Shown piece after piece: positions 32,641 to 41,460 of a stretch of 64,000 nucleotides of DNA (positions within the stretch are counted from its first letter, which is position 1; every line of letters starts with the position of its first letter). The notes below the pieces were generated by a model. The model was given only the letters and a program-made list of their open reading frames with translations. It was not told the origin of the DNA and did no database searches. The translations under genes and the position numbers were made by a program. The stretch is from Gemmatimonadaceae bacterium (lineage in GTDB: Bacteria; Gemmatimonadota; Gemmatimonadetes; Gemmatimonadales; Gemmatimonadaceae): positions 62,001-126,000 of the forward strand of contig DASYSS010000050.1 in the NCBI GenBank assembly GCA_036003045.1, given 5' to 3'.

Positions 32641-35319
32641 ATGGCGCGCCTCGGCGGCAAACACGAGTTGGGCTCGCCTCTTTGGCGGGCGAACGTCGGC
32701 GACGAGGTCGACGCGGAGCTCGCGTTCCATGTCGAGATGCGCACGCGCGAGCTGATCGCGCGCGGAATGGATCCCCCCGCGGCGCGCGCGGCCGCCGTCG
32801 CGAGATTCGGCGATCTCGCCGCGGTCAACGCGGAATGCCGCGACATCGGAACCTCCACGGAGCGAGAGATGCGACGCACGGAATATTTCGCGGAGCTGGC
32901 GCACGACGCGCGCTTCGCCGTTCGACAGTTGGTGAAAACGCCGCTGTTCACGGCCGTCGCGGTCGCGACGCTCGCGCTGGGAGTCGGCGCGACGACGGCC
33001 ATCTTCAGCGCGGTGAACGCCGTCGTGCTGCGTCCCTTCCCCTTCGCGCGGCCCGACGAATTGACCTTTCTCTTCAGCTCATGGCACGGAGCCGACGGCG
33101 GCGTGTCGGTCGGCGATTTCGCCGATTGGCGCAAGCGGTCGACGAGTTTTGCGAACATGGCGGCGATTCAATTCGTCGGCATGACTCTGTCCGCCGGCGA
33201 TTCACCCGAACGAGTCAGCGGGGCCAAGGTCACCGCGAGCCTCTTCCCGACGTACGGCGTGGCGCCGGAACTCGGACGAGTTTTCACGGAGGCGGAAGAC
33301 CAGCCGGGTCAAGCCGCGGTCGTCGTGCTCGGCGACGCGCTGTGGCGCCGCTCCTACGCCGCCGACAGCGGCGTCATTGGGCGCACGATCACGGTGAACG
33401 GCGGTCCGGCGACGGTCGTGGGCGTGATGCCGGCGACCTTCGACCCCACGGATTCACACGAAGCGCTCTGGATGCCCGCGGCGTACACGCCGGAGCGATT
33501 GGCGTTTCACGATGAGCATTATCTGACGGTCGTCGGCCGGCTCAAGCGGGGCATGACCGTGGCGGGCGCGCAAAACGAGATGACCGCCATCTCTCGCAGA
33601 ATGTCGGACGAGTACCCGGCCACGAACTCCGCCAATTCCTCCCACGTCGTTCCGCTCGGCGGCGCGGTGATCGGAACGTATCGGGCGCGCCTGTTCGTTC
33701 TCCTCGGCGCGGTCGGCTGCGTGCTCCTGATCGCGTGCGTGAACGTCGCGAACTTGCTGTTGGCGCGCGGCGCGACGCGGTCGACGGAGCTCGCGATCCG
33801 GGCCGCGGTCGGCGCGGGGCGCTCGCGCATCGTGCGGCAGCTGCTCACCGAGGGCCTCGTGCTCGCGCTCGTGTCTTCGGTCGTCGGCGTGGCGCTCGCC
33901 TGGGTCGGCGTGCGCGTGCTGGTCGCCGCGGCGCCGGCCAACATCCCGCGCCTCGCCAGCACTCGCATCGACGCGTGGGTCCTCCTGTTCGCTCTGGGAA
34001 TTTCAGTGCTGAGCAGTGTCCTGTTCGGACTGGTTCCGGCGTTCAAGACGGCGCGCTGGAATCTCGAGTCGACGCTGCGCGCGGGCGGACGCCAGTCGAC
34101 GGCGACTCCGCGCGACCGAGTACGATCCGCGCTCGTCGCCGCCGAGGTGGCGATCGCGCTGACGCTTCTCGTGGCGGCCGGCCTGCTCATTCGCAGCGCA
34201 ATCTACCTGAACCACCTCTCGCCGGGCTTCGACCCCGAGGGGCTCTTGTCGGCGCGCGTCGCGCTCCGGCCCGCGGAGTACAAGGCGCAGACCGAAGAAG
34301 CGGAGCAAACGTTCACGCGAATTCTGGAGGCCGTACGCGCGGCGCCCGGCGTTCAGACCGTGGCGCTGACGTCGCAGGCGCCGATGGGCCCCGGCGGTGG
34401 GTCGAACGGCATTGTCCCCGAGGGAAAAACGCCGGACATCAAGAACGCGGTCGACTCACGTTTGCGGGTGGTGACCCCCGGCTATCTGTCGATGATGCGA
34501 ATCGCGATCGTGTCGGGGCGGGACATCGAGCCGAGCGACATTCGGGGCGGCCTCCGCGTCTCGGTCGTGAGCGCCGCGCTCGCGAAGGCGCTCTGGCCGG
34601 GACAAGATGCCATTGGCAAGCGATTCGCCTGCTGTGAGGGGAAGCCGGACGATCCGCGCTGGAAGACGGTCGTCGGCGTCGCGGCGGACGTTCGCTCGGG
34701 CGGGCCGACGCAAGAGGTTCGACCGGAATTCTATCTGCCGATGACTCAGATTCCGGCGGAAGCGTGGAGCTGGGTCGGCCGGACCATGACCGTCGTCGCG
34801 CGATCGGGGAACGGCAACGGCGCGTCGCTGACCCCGGGAATTCGCGCCGCGGTCAAGACGATCGACCCGTCGATTCCCGTGTACTCGGTGTTCACAATGG
34901 ACCAGAGCATCGCCCGCTCGATGGCCGAACAGCGGTTTCACCTGATGCTGCTCGTCACGTTGAGCGCGGTCGCGCTGCTCCTCGCGGCGGCGGGCATCTA
35001 CAGCGTGATCTCGTTCGTGGTGGCGCTTCGCACGCACGAGATCGGCGTACGCCTTGCGCTCGGCGCGTCGGGGCGAGACGTCGTCCGACTCCTCACGCGA
35101 CAGGGAATGCGGCCGGTCATCCTGGGTGCGGCGGTCGGCGCCGTCCTGTCCGTCTGGGCAACGAGACTGCTCCGCGGATCCGTCTACGGCGTACAAACTT
35201 CCGATCCCGCGACGATCGGCGCGGTGATCGCCGTGCTGCTCGGGGTCGCGGCGCTGGCGATTCTGCTGCCGGCGCGGCGAGCCACGCGCGTCGATCCGAC
35301 GACCGCCCTACACGGGTGA
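32641..35319 (+). CDS. ADOP-type ABC transporter permease (MacB/FtsX fold, no ATPase partner)
   Basis: An 892-residue permease. The first 80 residues form the helical ADOP N-terminal region (DEVDAELAFHVEMRTRELIARGMDP), a trait of acidobacterial-duplicated orphan permeases. Then follow two MacB_PCD plus FtsX units: transmembrane helices near 95-120, 350-380, 390-420 and 440-465, and a second set ending with LGASGRDVVRLL...LPARRATRVDPTTALHG. No ATP-binding gene is next to it. Such proteins are thought to export peptides or drugs or act in cell-envelope signalling. The end overlaps fahA convergently by 12 bases. Confidence 0.9.
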   Translation: MARLGGKHELGSPLWRANVGDEVDAELAFHVEMRTRELIARGMDPPAARAAAVARFGDLAAVNAECRDIGTSTEREMRRTEYFAELAHDARFAVRQLVKTPLFTAVAVATLALGVGATTAIFSAVNAVVLRPFPFARPDELTFLFSSWHGADGGVSVGDFADWRKRSTSFANMAAIQFVGMTLSAGDSPERVSGAKVTASLFPTYGVAPELGRVFTEAEDQPGQAAVVVLGDALWRRSYAADSGVIGRTITVNGGPATVVGVMPATFDPTDSHEALWMPAAYTPERLAFHDEHYLTVVGRLKRGMTVAGAQNEMTAISRRMSDEYPATNSANSSHVVPLGGAVIGTYRARLFVLLGAVGCVLLIACVNVANLLLARGATRSTELAIRAAVGAGRSRIVRQLLTEGLVLALVSSVVGVALAWVGVRVLVAAAPANIPRLASTRIDAWVLLFALGISVLSSVLFGLVPAFKTARWNLESTLRAGGRQSTATPRDRVRSALVAAEVAIALTLLVAAGLLIRSAIYLNHLSPGFDPEGLLSARVALRPAEYKAQTEEAEQTFTRILEAVRAAPGVQTVALTSQAPMGPGGGSNGIVPEGKTPDIKNAVDSRLRVVTPGYLSMMRIAIVSGRDIEPSDIRGGLRVSVVSAALAKALWPGQDAIGKRFACCEGKPDDPRWKTVVGVAADVRSGGPTQEVRPEFYLPMTQIPAEAWSWVGRTMTVVARSGNGNGASLTPGIRAAVKTIDPSIPVYSVFTMDQSIARSMAEQRFHLMLLVTLSAVALLLAAAGIYSVISFVVALRTHEIGVRLALGASGRDVVRLLTRQGMRPVILGAAVGAVLSVWATRLLRGSVYGVQTSDPATIGAVIAVLLGVAALAILLPARRATRVDPTTALHG

Positions 35320-36654
35320 CGCGAGAGGCAACGCCCGCAACACGCGCCCGCGGCACTCGCCGAACCCGATTCGGCGGGCGCCGCCGCCTTCGCAATAGCC
35401 GCGGAGGATGACGTCGTCGCCGTCTTGGAGGAACGACCGTATCTCGCCGGTCGGCAGCGCGACCGGCTCGGTGCCCCGCCACGCACGCTCGAGCAGGCAG
35501 CCCCGCGATTCCTTCGCTGCTCCCGAGACAGTGCCGCTACCGAGGAGATCGCCGGGGCGAAGGTTGCAGCCGTTGCTCGAGTGATGCGCCAAGAGCTGCG
35601 CGACGGTCCAGTACATCTCGGAAAACTTCCCGCGGCTCAGCATCACCGGCTCCACGTTCGCGTCGCGCATCGCGGACGTCGACATATAGACCTCGAGCGT
35701 GATGTCGAAGCCGCCGTTCTCGCTGTCCGCGCGATCGCTGAGATACGCGAGCGGCATCGGGTCCGTCGACGGCCGCGCGCGCGCAGGGACGCGGAACGGC
35801 GCGAGCGCGTCGAGCGTGACCAGCCAAGGCGAAATCGACGTCGCGAAGCTCTTCGCCAGGAACGGGCCGAGCGGCTGATATTCCCACGCCTGAACGTCGC
35901 GCGCCGACCAGTCGTTCAGCAGGCACAATCCGAAGACATGTTCACCGGCTTCGGCGATGGGAATCCGCGCGCCCAGCGTCGAACCGCGCCCGACGAACGC
36001 ACCGATCTCCAGCTCGTAGTCGAGGCGCCGGCTCGGCTCTACGGTCGGCGCGGGCGCATCGCCGTCCCGCGTTTGTCCAAACGGGCGCACCACGTCCGTT
36101 CCGCTCACGACGATCGACGACGCGCGCCCGTGGTAGCCGATCGGCATCCACTTGTAGTTCGGCAACAACGGATTGTCCGGCCGGAACATCGACCCGACGT
36201 TGGTCGCGTGCTCGATCGAGGCGTAGAAGTCCGAGAAATCACCGATCGCCGCAGGCAGCGACATCTCGGCGTCGCGCGCGGGCAGGAGACAGCGCTCCAC
36301 GCCCGCGCGCTGGTCGCCGGCGTTCACGTCGCTGCGCAGGAGGTCGCTGATGGCGAGTCTGAGCGTCCGGGCGGCGTCGCGCCCGCGTGCCATCACACGA
36401 TTCAACGTGTCGTCGCCCAGACGCGCGACCAGATCGTCGTCGATCGACAGCAACACGCCGTCGCTCGCGCAAGCGGTGAGGTCGAGGATCTCTTCGCCGA
36501 TCGCGACGCCGATGCGCGCGGTTTCCGATCTCATGCCCCGCCGGCGAAAAACGCCGAAGGGCAGATTCTGCAGTGGAAAGTCCGTCCGCGGATCGTTCGC
36601 GGACGCAACCCACGATCGAGCCGCGGGGTCGTGGCTTCGGTCGAGATCGTTCAC
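35308..36654 (-). CDS. fahA: fumarylacetoacetase
   Basis: Hydrolyses fumarylacetoacetate to fumarate and acetoacetate, the last step of tyrosine and phenylalanine degradation. The 448-residue protein has the N-terminal domain (DFPLQNLPFGVF, 25-36) and the catalytic FAH domain with LDYELEIGAFVG metal-ligand region, NDWSARDVQAWEY and GDLLGSGTVSG. The GTG at 36654 overlaps the stop of the upstream gene by GTGA; an earlier in-frame ATG at 36777 would lie inside that gene and extend the protein by 41 atypical residues. No homogentisate dioxygenase or maleylacetoacetate isomerase gene is in the window. Confidence 0.95.
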   Translation of the reverse strand: MNDLDRSHDPAARSWVASANDPRTDFPLQNLPFGVFRRRGMRSETARIGVAIGEEILDLTACASDGVLLSIDDDLVARLGDDTLNRVMARGRDAARTLRLAISDLLRSDVNAGDQRAGVERCLLPARDAEMSLPAAIGDFSDFYASIEHATNVGSMFRPDNPLLPNYKWMPIGYHGRASSIVVSGTDVVRPFGQTRDGDAPAPTVEPSRRLDYELEIGAFVGRGSTLGARIPIAEAGEHVFGLCLLNDWSARDVQAWEYQPLGPFLAKSFATSISPWLVTLDALAPFRVPARARPSTDPMPLAYLSDRADSENGGFDITLEVYMSTSAMRDANVEPVMLSRGKFSEMYWTVAQLLAHHSSNGCNLRPGDLLGSGTVSGAAKESRGCLLERAWRGTEPVALPTGEIRSFLQDGDDVILRGYCEGGGARRIGFGECRGRVLRALPLASPV

Positions 36655-37556
36655 GATAGCAGGGCGAGTCCGCGAAGCTCCCCGACCGGCTCGTTGAACG
36701 AGCAGGATCCGAACGATCCGAACGCGCGCGCGTGGGTCGATGCGAGTCGATCCGCGTCGATGTGCCGACCCCGCCATTCGGCCCCGTCGTCGCCAAACGA
36801 GAATGCCGATGCATCGCGGTCGTCGAGCAGCCGCGCGGCGTCCTCGTCGGACATTCCCTGGCCAAGGTACGCCGCGGCGAGAAACACGTTCAGAAATCCG
36901 AACATCACGCCGCGCGGCGCATCAGGTGCGTAGGTCAGGGCGTACGTCCCGGTGACCGGATGGTGCAGCCCCGCCGTGGCCTTGAAGGGAACGGCTGCGT
37001 CGAGACACGCGCGCATGAATCGCACGACGGATCGCGCGCTCGGGAACGCCCCGGTGGTGACGCCGCCCGTTCGAATCTTCGCGCGCGCCCCGACGGCCCG
37101 CACGGCGGCGACGAGCGATTCCAATTCTCCTTCAAGCGGAAGCTCGACGAACACGTCGAGATTTGGCGACGCCTTCGACACGAGCTCGTAGATCGCTCCA
37201 GGTCTCTCCGCTTTCGCTTCGATCGCGTCGACCCGTGCTCGCGCCGGCGGCATGTTGAAGGCGGCCACCGTTTCGCAGTCGGCGGACAGGTTCGGACCGA
37301 GCACCGCGCTCGCGCTAACGTTGCGCGCGTCGAGCGAATCGAGTTCACCCACGAGCTCGTTCAGACGCGCGACAGGAACGACGAAGCGGCCGAGCAGCGC
37401 CGCATCGTCACCGGCGCGGTACGACGCGTAGTTGCGAACCGCCGTTCGCATGTCGAGCGCCGCCGGTGGAAACAGTCCGGCGTAGTCGATCGCGCCCGCG
37501 AGACAATTGCGGACGACGCGCGATGCACCGGTCGCGTCGGGCGTTCCCCGATTCAT
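36651..37556 (-). CDS. unrecognised protein coupled to fahA
   Basis: A 301-residue protein without signal peptide or membrane segments. Alternating beta/alpha-like stretches, NYASYRAGDDAALLGRFVVPV, VFVELPLEGELESLV, KIRTGGVTTGAFPSARSVVRFM and VPFKATAGLHHPV, recall a TIM-barrel enzyme. The RTGG and KATAGLHHP stretches look like phosphate- or metal-binding loops, but I cannot assign a family. The 4-base overlap with fahA suggests a role linked to aromatic amino-acid catabolism. It heads the operon, with a hairpin repeat upstream at 37666-37699. Confidence 0.75.
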   Translation of the reverse strand: MNRGTPDATGASRVVRNCLAGAIDYAGLFPPAALDMRTAVRNYASYRAGDDAALLGRFVVPVARLNELVGELDSLDARNVSASAVLGPNLSADCETVAAFNMPPARARVDAIEAKAERPGAIYELVSKASPNLDVFVELPLEGELESLVAAVRAVGARAKIRTGGVTTGAFPSARSVVRFMRACLDAAVPFKATAGLHHPVTGTYALTYAPDAPRGVMFGFLNVFLAAAYLGQGMSDEDAARLLDDRDASAFSFGDDGAEWRGRHIDADRLASTHARAFGSFGSCSFNEPVGELRGLALLS

Positions 37557-37665
37557 GCGACCAAACTAGCGGGCACCGAGAATAGGGGGAAACATCGAGC
37601 GCTCGGTGAGCTGCGATCACAGGCCGAAAAATTCAGCCCGGATGCCGCAGATTGAAACGGCAATA

Positions 37666-37699
37666 CCCGCAGATGAATGAAAGGGGTTTCATCTGCGGG
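37666..37699. repeat. ATCTGCGGG-type extragenic hairpin
   Basis: CCCGCAGATGAA (37666-37677) and TTCATCTGCGGG (37688-37699) are perfect 12-bp arms around TGAAAGGGGT. More copies of the CCGCAGAT/ATCTGCG word flank it (CCGCAGAT at about 37645, CATCTGCG at about 37719). It lies between the outer-membrane protein stop and the fahA operon start, so it may end the upstream transcript. Confidence 0.65.
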
Positions 37700-37781
37700 C
37701 ATTGTTGTTCGACCTGCGCCATCTGCGTTCAGATTTCTCGACAGCCGACAGTGGCTCACCGGGCGCGAGCGTGCCGCGCGG

Positions 37782-38417
37782 TCAGAAGTCGAACTTCAGC
37801 CCCGCCGTCAGCGCGAAGTTGTTGGCCGTCTGCCCGGTCAGTCCCAATCCCGTGGCATCTTGGAAGTTGAACTGTCCGATGTAGTCCTTCGCCATCAGTC
37901 GAAGCGCCACTCCGCGCCCGACGACAAAGTCAGCGCCGAGCCCGACGTTGCCGGCGAGGTTGGTCGCCTGCGTGGAGAGGAAGTCTCCCTCGATGTTGTA
38001 GCGCATCGCGCCGACGCCACCGGTAATGAAGGGCGTGAATGGAACAGAGCCGTTCTTCATCGCCCCGAAATCGTACTCGAGGCCGGCGTCGTACATGTAC
38101 ATCGTGCTGTGTAGTCCCGAACTGACGCCGCCGAAGAAGGGCACTCCGATCTGAATGTCTGACGACGTGTACCCGAGATTGCCGACGAGCGAGACATTCG
38201 GCGAGAGCGCCATGTTGATCTGCGTGCCGTACATCAGTCCAGGCGCGTTCGTGAGGCTCGTTCCGAGCGGGCCCTTCAGATAATCACCGAAGAACATATA
38301 TCCGGCGTAGGGCGTGATGTGAAACGTGGTGCCCGTCCCCGCCTCCGGGGTCTGGGCGCCGAGCGATCCCGCGGCCACCACCGACGCCGCGACGACAAGG
38401 CTGCGAATGCTGCGCAT
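37782..38417 (-). CDS. outer-membrane beta-barrel protein, OmpA/opacity-like
   Basis: A 211-residue protein with signal peptide MRSIRSLVVAASVVAAGSLGAQ. The rest shows alternating strands rich in Gly, Tyr and Phe (ITPYAGYMFFGDYL, PFTPFITGGVGAMRYN, GLGADFVVGRGVALRLMAKDY) and ends in a terminal Phe (AGLKFDF), a signature recognised by the BAM complex. Eight strands fit this length. ATG at 38417 was chosen because it begins the signal peptide. Function unknown. Confidence 0.85.
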   Translation of the reverse strand: MRSIRSLVVAASVVAAGSLGAQTPEAGTGTTFHITPYAGYMFFGDYLKGPLGTSLTNAPGLMYGTQINMALSPNVSLVGNLGYTSSDIQIGVPFFGGVSSGLHSTMYMYDAGLEYDFGAMKNGSVPFTPFITGGVGAMRYNIEGDFLSTQATNLAGNVGLGADFVVGRGVALRLMAKDYIGQFNFQDATGLGLTGQTANNFALTAGLKFDF

Positions 38418-38573
38418 AAGAGCTCGAGGTTGATGTTGAGACTTCGCTGCGCGCCCTTGGAAGGCATGGCGGAGACCAGCCAAGCCCGCGTCCGTCGCGT
38501 ACATCGAACCTTTTTGCTGGCAACGGTTTAGCGAAATGCCTGTGATCCGGGTCGCAGGCTCGATCGTCCGCGA

Positions 38574-38597
38574 ACGGGGACGAAAGGCCGTCCCCGT
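38574..38597. terminator. hairpin after the alkyltransferase-like gene
   Basis: ACGGGGACG (38574-38582) and CGTCCCCGT (38589-38597) form a 9-bp stem; a second small stem, CGTCGC/GCGACG, lies at 38602-38616. Both fall within 55 bases of the stop at 38627 on the minus strand. There is no U tract, so intrinsic termination is uncertain. Confidence 0.4.
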
Positions 38598-38626
38598 GAT
38601 GCGTCGCTATGCGACGTTTCCGCGAG

Positions 38627-38956
38627 TCAGCGCGCTTTGGCGATGCGCCAGCCGAATTTCGTGAGCGACACGCGGCCGCTCGCGTCGACGACGACGCCTT
38701 CGCGCACGAGTCGAATGCGCTGCGTGGTGCCGGAGCTTCTGCCGTCGCGCTCGAGGCTGAGGCGCCCTTGAGCGTTGATCACGCGGTGCCAGGGCACCGT
38801 CGTGCCGTTCGGCAGAGCCGCGAGGGCGTAGCCTACCTGACGCGCATGGCCGGCGAGTCCGGCGATGCGGGCAACGCTACCGTATGTCGTGACACGTCCG
38901 GTCGGAACACGGCGGACGACCGCGTAGATCCGCGCGTAGTTCCCGCGACCACTCAC
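38627..38956 (-). CDS. alkyltransferase-like (ATL) DNA-binding protein
   Basis: A 109-residue protein of the MGMT C-terminal domain fold: YAVVRRVPTGRVTTYGSVARIAG, ARQVGYAL, VPWHRVIN and a C-terminal FGW. The alkyl-accepting cysteine of MGMT (PCHR) is replaced by tryptophan (PWHR), the mark of ATL proteins, which flag O6-alkylguanine for nucleotide excision repair. The GTG start overlaps the preceding stop (GTGA), so it is cotranscribed with the hydroxyproline genes, though its role is unrelated. Confidence 0.9.
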   Translation of the reverse strand: MSGRGNYARIYAVVRRVPTGRVTTYGSVARIAGLAGHARQVGYALAALPNGTTVPWHRVINAQGRLSLERDGRSSGTTQRIRLVREGVVVDASGRVSLTKFGWRIAKAR

Positions 38957-39900
38957 GCGATGCTGGATGCGAGCGCGCCGCTCCGCGCCCGGCGTGGCTC
39001 GTCGAGCTTCGGACGGCACGCCAAACGTTCGCGAATGAGCGCGGTCACTTCGGCCAACTCCGCGCCGACCAGCTCGAGCCGCGGCGGACGAACGGCGGCA
39101 TTCCCCTGCCCGACTTCCGTCTGTACGAGCTTGATGAGCTGAACGAACTTCGGAACGGTGTCGAGACGCAGCAGCGGGAGGAACCACTCGTACAACGCGC
39201 GAGCTTCGTCGAAACGGCCGTCGCGCGCGAGCTCGAAGACGCGCACCGATTCGACTGGCAACGCGTTCACGAGGCCGGCGACCCATCCGCTCGCGCCCAT
39301 CGGAATCGACTCGAGAATGGCGTCGTCCATTCCGGCGAAGATCACGAGGCGGTCGCCGAGCGTTTCGTGGATCGCGGTGACGCGGCGAACGTCGCCGCTC
39401 GACTCCTTCACGGCGTGGAGATTCGCGTGCTCCGAGAGCTCGATCATCTGCGCTGGAGACACGTCGGTGCCGTACGCGATGGGGTTGTTGTACAGCATGC
39501 ACGAAAGCGGCGTCGCGTCGATGATCGCGTCATAATGCGCCTTGGTCTCGCGCCAGTCGCCCTGGTACACATATGGAGGCAGCACCATCAGTCCGTCGCA
39601 TCCGACGGCCGCCGCACGTTCGGCCAGCGCGACACACTCGGCGGTTGCGAGACCGGCGATTCCGCCGACGAGAGGCACGTCCGTGCCAAGCGCTTTTCTG
39701 CAGGTTTCGAGAATGCTGACCTTCTCCTCGAACCGAAGCGTCGCGGCTTCACCGAGCGATCCGAGCGCGACGATGCCCCGGCATCCCGAATCGATCAGCC
39801 AACGCACGTGTGTGGCGAGGCGGGAATGATCGACCGCCAATCCATCCCCGAACGGGGTCGTGATCGCGGGAAATACGCCCTGCCAGTCGCGCTGCTCCAT
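38953..39900 (-). CDS. DapA/NanA-family lyase, likely 1-pyrroline-4-hydroxy-2-carboxylate deaminase
   Basis: A 315-residue TIM-barrel Schiff-base enzyme with GSLGEAATL (47-55), the tyrosine of MLYNNP (Y137) and the catalytic lysine of AVKESSGD (K165). Alone this could be dihydrodipicolinate synthase, but it lies last in an operon of hydroxyproline epimerase, dehydrogenase and semialdehyde dehydrogenase. That is exactly where the deaminase forming alpha-ketoglutarate semialdehyde is expected. The ATG at 39900 has AAGGAG at 9 bases; the TTG at 39918 would place the Shine-Dalgarno inside the gene. Confidence 0.83.
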   Translation of the reverse strand: MEQRDWQGVFPAITTPFGDGLAVDHSRLATHVRWLIDSGCRGIVALGSLGEAATLRFEEKVSILETCRKALGTDVPLVGGIAGLATAECVALAERAAAVGCDGLMVLPPYVYQGDWRETKAHYDAIIDATPLSCMLYNNPIAYGTDVSPAQMIELSEHANLHAVKESSGDVRRVTAIHETLGDRLVIFAGMDDAILESIPMGASGWVAGLVNALPVESVRVFELARDGRFDEARALYEWFLPLLRLDTVPKFVQLIKLVQTEVGQGNAAVRPPRLELVGAELAEVTALIRERLACRPKLDEPRRARSGALASSIA

Positions 39901-39928
39901 TGTTGCCGGCTCCTTCAAAGTTCGATGG

Positions 39929-41203
39929 TCAAGTGAGACTCGCGTCGTGCGCGCCGAGGAGAGCCGCGACGCGAGTTGGCTGAATCGGCGGACGGGGAAC
40001 TTCGCGCGGCCAGCCCCAGAGACATTCTACTGCCGCGGCGCAGACTCGGCCCTGGCACGGGCCCATGCCGATTCGAGTGTACAGCTTGGCCTGGCGGAAA
40101 CTCCACGAGCGATCGAGGTCGCCGAAGCGTACGTCCTCGCAACGGCATACAATAGTGTCGTCGTTGGCTAGTGCGAATACGTCCGGCCGCAGGGCGAACG
40201 TTGACGCCAGTAAATCCGCCTCACGACGCAGGCGTTCGCGAGCCGCCGTAAGACGACGGCTCGGCGTCGCGCCGACGGCCGCACCGCCGGCGATTTCGCC
40301 CTCGACGAGCGACAGATCTACGCCACCGATTCCCGTAGGCTCCCCGGCGCAAAAGACCGAGTCGACGCTCGTCGCCTGGAGCGCGTCGGCCTGAACGCCG
40401 CTGGATCGGACCCTGCAACCGAGAAAGCGTGCGAGCTCGACGTTTGGAAGAAGCCCCAACGCGGTGCACAAAATGTCGCACTCGATCGCGCGCGTGTGGC
40501 GTCCGTCGGTGAGCGTCACCGATCGGACGCGCGAGTCTCCGTCGGCACGCGACACCCACGTTCCAGTGAAATAGCGCGTAGCGCCAAGGCTGGCTCTCAA
40601 CGCCAGCGCCTGCCCTGCGCGGCTCGGTGCGCGCCAGAGCGCGGCGGCGAACTTCGCGACGCGTGCCAATGGGGCTTGTTCGGCGACGGCTCGCACACGC
40701 GCGCCGTGCGACGCGAACGAGGCGGCGACGGCGAGCACCAGCGGCCCCGTGCCGGCGACGACGACGCGTCGTCCGCGGACCGGCATGCCGGACTTCATGA
40801 GAGCCTGGCCGCCACCGACGCCGAATATGTTCGGCAGGGTCCAGCCGGGAAACGGGAGAAAAAGCTCGCGAGCGCCGGTCGCGAGAACGATCGCGCCGGC
40901 GTCGATCGAGACCAGCTCACCCTGTGAGTCCGCGACGACCAGAAAACGACCGCCGACCGAATCGACATCGACGACGCTCGTCGAGCTCCTGATTGCGGCG
41001 CCGCTCCTCGCGAGACGAGCGATCCATCGTCGTGCCGCGCCTCCGCGACGGCCGCCGCGGCTTTCGCGCCAAATCTGTCCGCCGGGTGCGAGCCCCTCGT
41101 CGACGAGCAGCGCGCGCGCGCCGAGCTCCGCGGCGCGGGACGCGGCCGCGATGCCCGCCGGTCCTCCGCCGATGACCAGCACGTCGCACTCCGCGCGGAT
41201 CAT
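39929..41203 (-). CDS. FAD-dependent D-hydroxyproline dehydrogenase subunit (HcnB/LhpE-like)
   Basis: A 424-residue two-dinucleotide-binding flavoprotein: GGGPAG (12-17) for FAD, GTGPL for a second nucleotide, and TALGLLPN with GEPTGIGGVDLSLVEGEIAG. The C-terminus (about 345-424) is a BFD-like [2Fe-2S] domain with CRCEDV and GPCQGRVC. This is the HcnB type of heterotrimeric amine/amino-acid dehydrogenases; in hydroxyproline pathways it forms a complex with the two genes upstream. The ATG overlaps the ferredoxin-like gene by 4 bases. Confidence 0.87.
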   Translation of the reverse strand: MIRAECDVLVIGGGPAGIAAASRAAELGARALLVDEGLAPGGQIWRESRGGRRGGAARRWIARLARSGAAIRSSTSVVDVDSVGGRFLVVADSQGELVSIDAGAIVLATGARELFLPFPGWTLPNIFGVGGGQALMKSGMPVRGRRVVVAGTGPLVLAVAASFASHGARVRAVAEQAPLARVAKFAAALWRAPSRAGQALALRASLGATRYFTGTWVSRADGDSRVRSVTLTDGRHTRAIECDILCTALGLLPNVELARFLGCRVRSSGVQADALQATSVDSVFCAGEPTGIGGVDLSLVEGEIAGGAAVGATPSRRLTAARERLRREADLLASTFALRPDVFALANDDTIVCRCEDVRFGDLDRSWSFRQAKLYTRIGMGPCQGRVCAAAVECLWGWPREVPRPPIQPTRVAALLGAHDASLT

Positions 41204-41460
41204 CGGTCCGCTCCCTCGCCGACGAGCACACGCATTCCGGGACTCACTCTCACGAGGCACGCGCGCCGCTGCGCGACGTCGTCGATCGTGACGCGGCACT
41301 CGTAGCACGTACCCATTCCGCAGAGCGGTGCGCGGGGCTCGCCGCTTTTTGAAACTCGAAACGTCGATTCCCCGAGTGACAACAGCGCCGCCGCGACGGT
41401 CGATCCCGGTTCGACCCGGACGGCTCGTCCGTTGACGCTGATCTCGACCCCGCTGCTCAC
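41200..41460 (-). CDS. [2Fe-2S] ferredoxin-like subunit (HcnA/LhpF-like)
   Basis: An 86-residue small subunit with the plant-type ferredoxin cysteine set C47, C52, C55 and C68 (CGMGTCYEC, then RRACLV) for one [2Fe-2S] cluster. It begins MSSGVEISVNGRAVRVEPG. Its GTG start overlaps the upstream FAD subunit stop (GTGA) and its stop overlaps the downstream FAD subunit. This strict arrangement supports stoichiometric assembly of a three-part D-hydroxyproline dehydrogenase passing electrons to the respiratory chain. Confidence 0.88.
   Translation of the reverse strand: MSSGVEISVNGRAVRVEPGSTVAAALLSLGESTFRVSKSGEPRAPLCGMGTCYECRVTIDDVAQRRACLVRVSPGMRVLVGEGADR

Noticed and set aside
35308-36777. Longer fahA start at 36777
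   Set aside because: It would overlap the coupled upstream gene by over 120 bases and add residues unlike the family; GTG at 36654 gives the normal N-terminus.
38953-39900. Dihydrodipicolinate synthase (dapA) of lysine synthesis
   Set aside because: The fold matches, but the strict operon context with hydroxyproline genes favours the pathway deaminase. Sequence alone does not exclude DapA.
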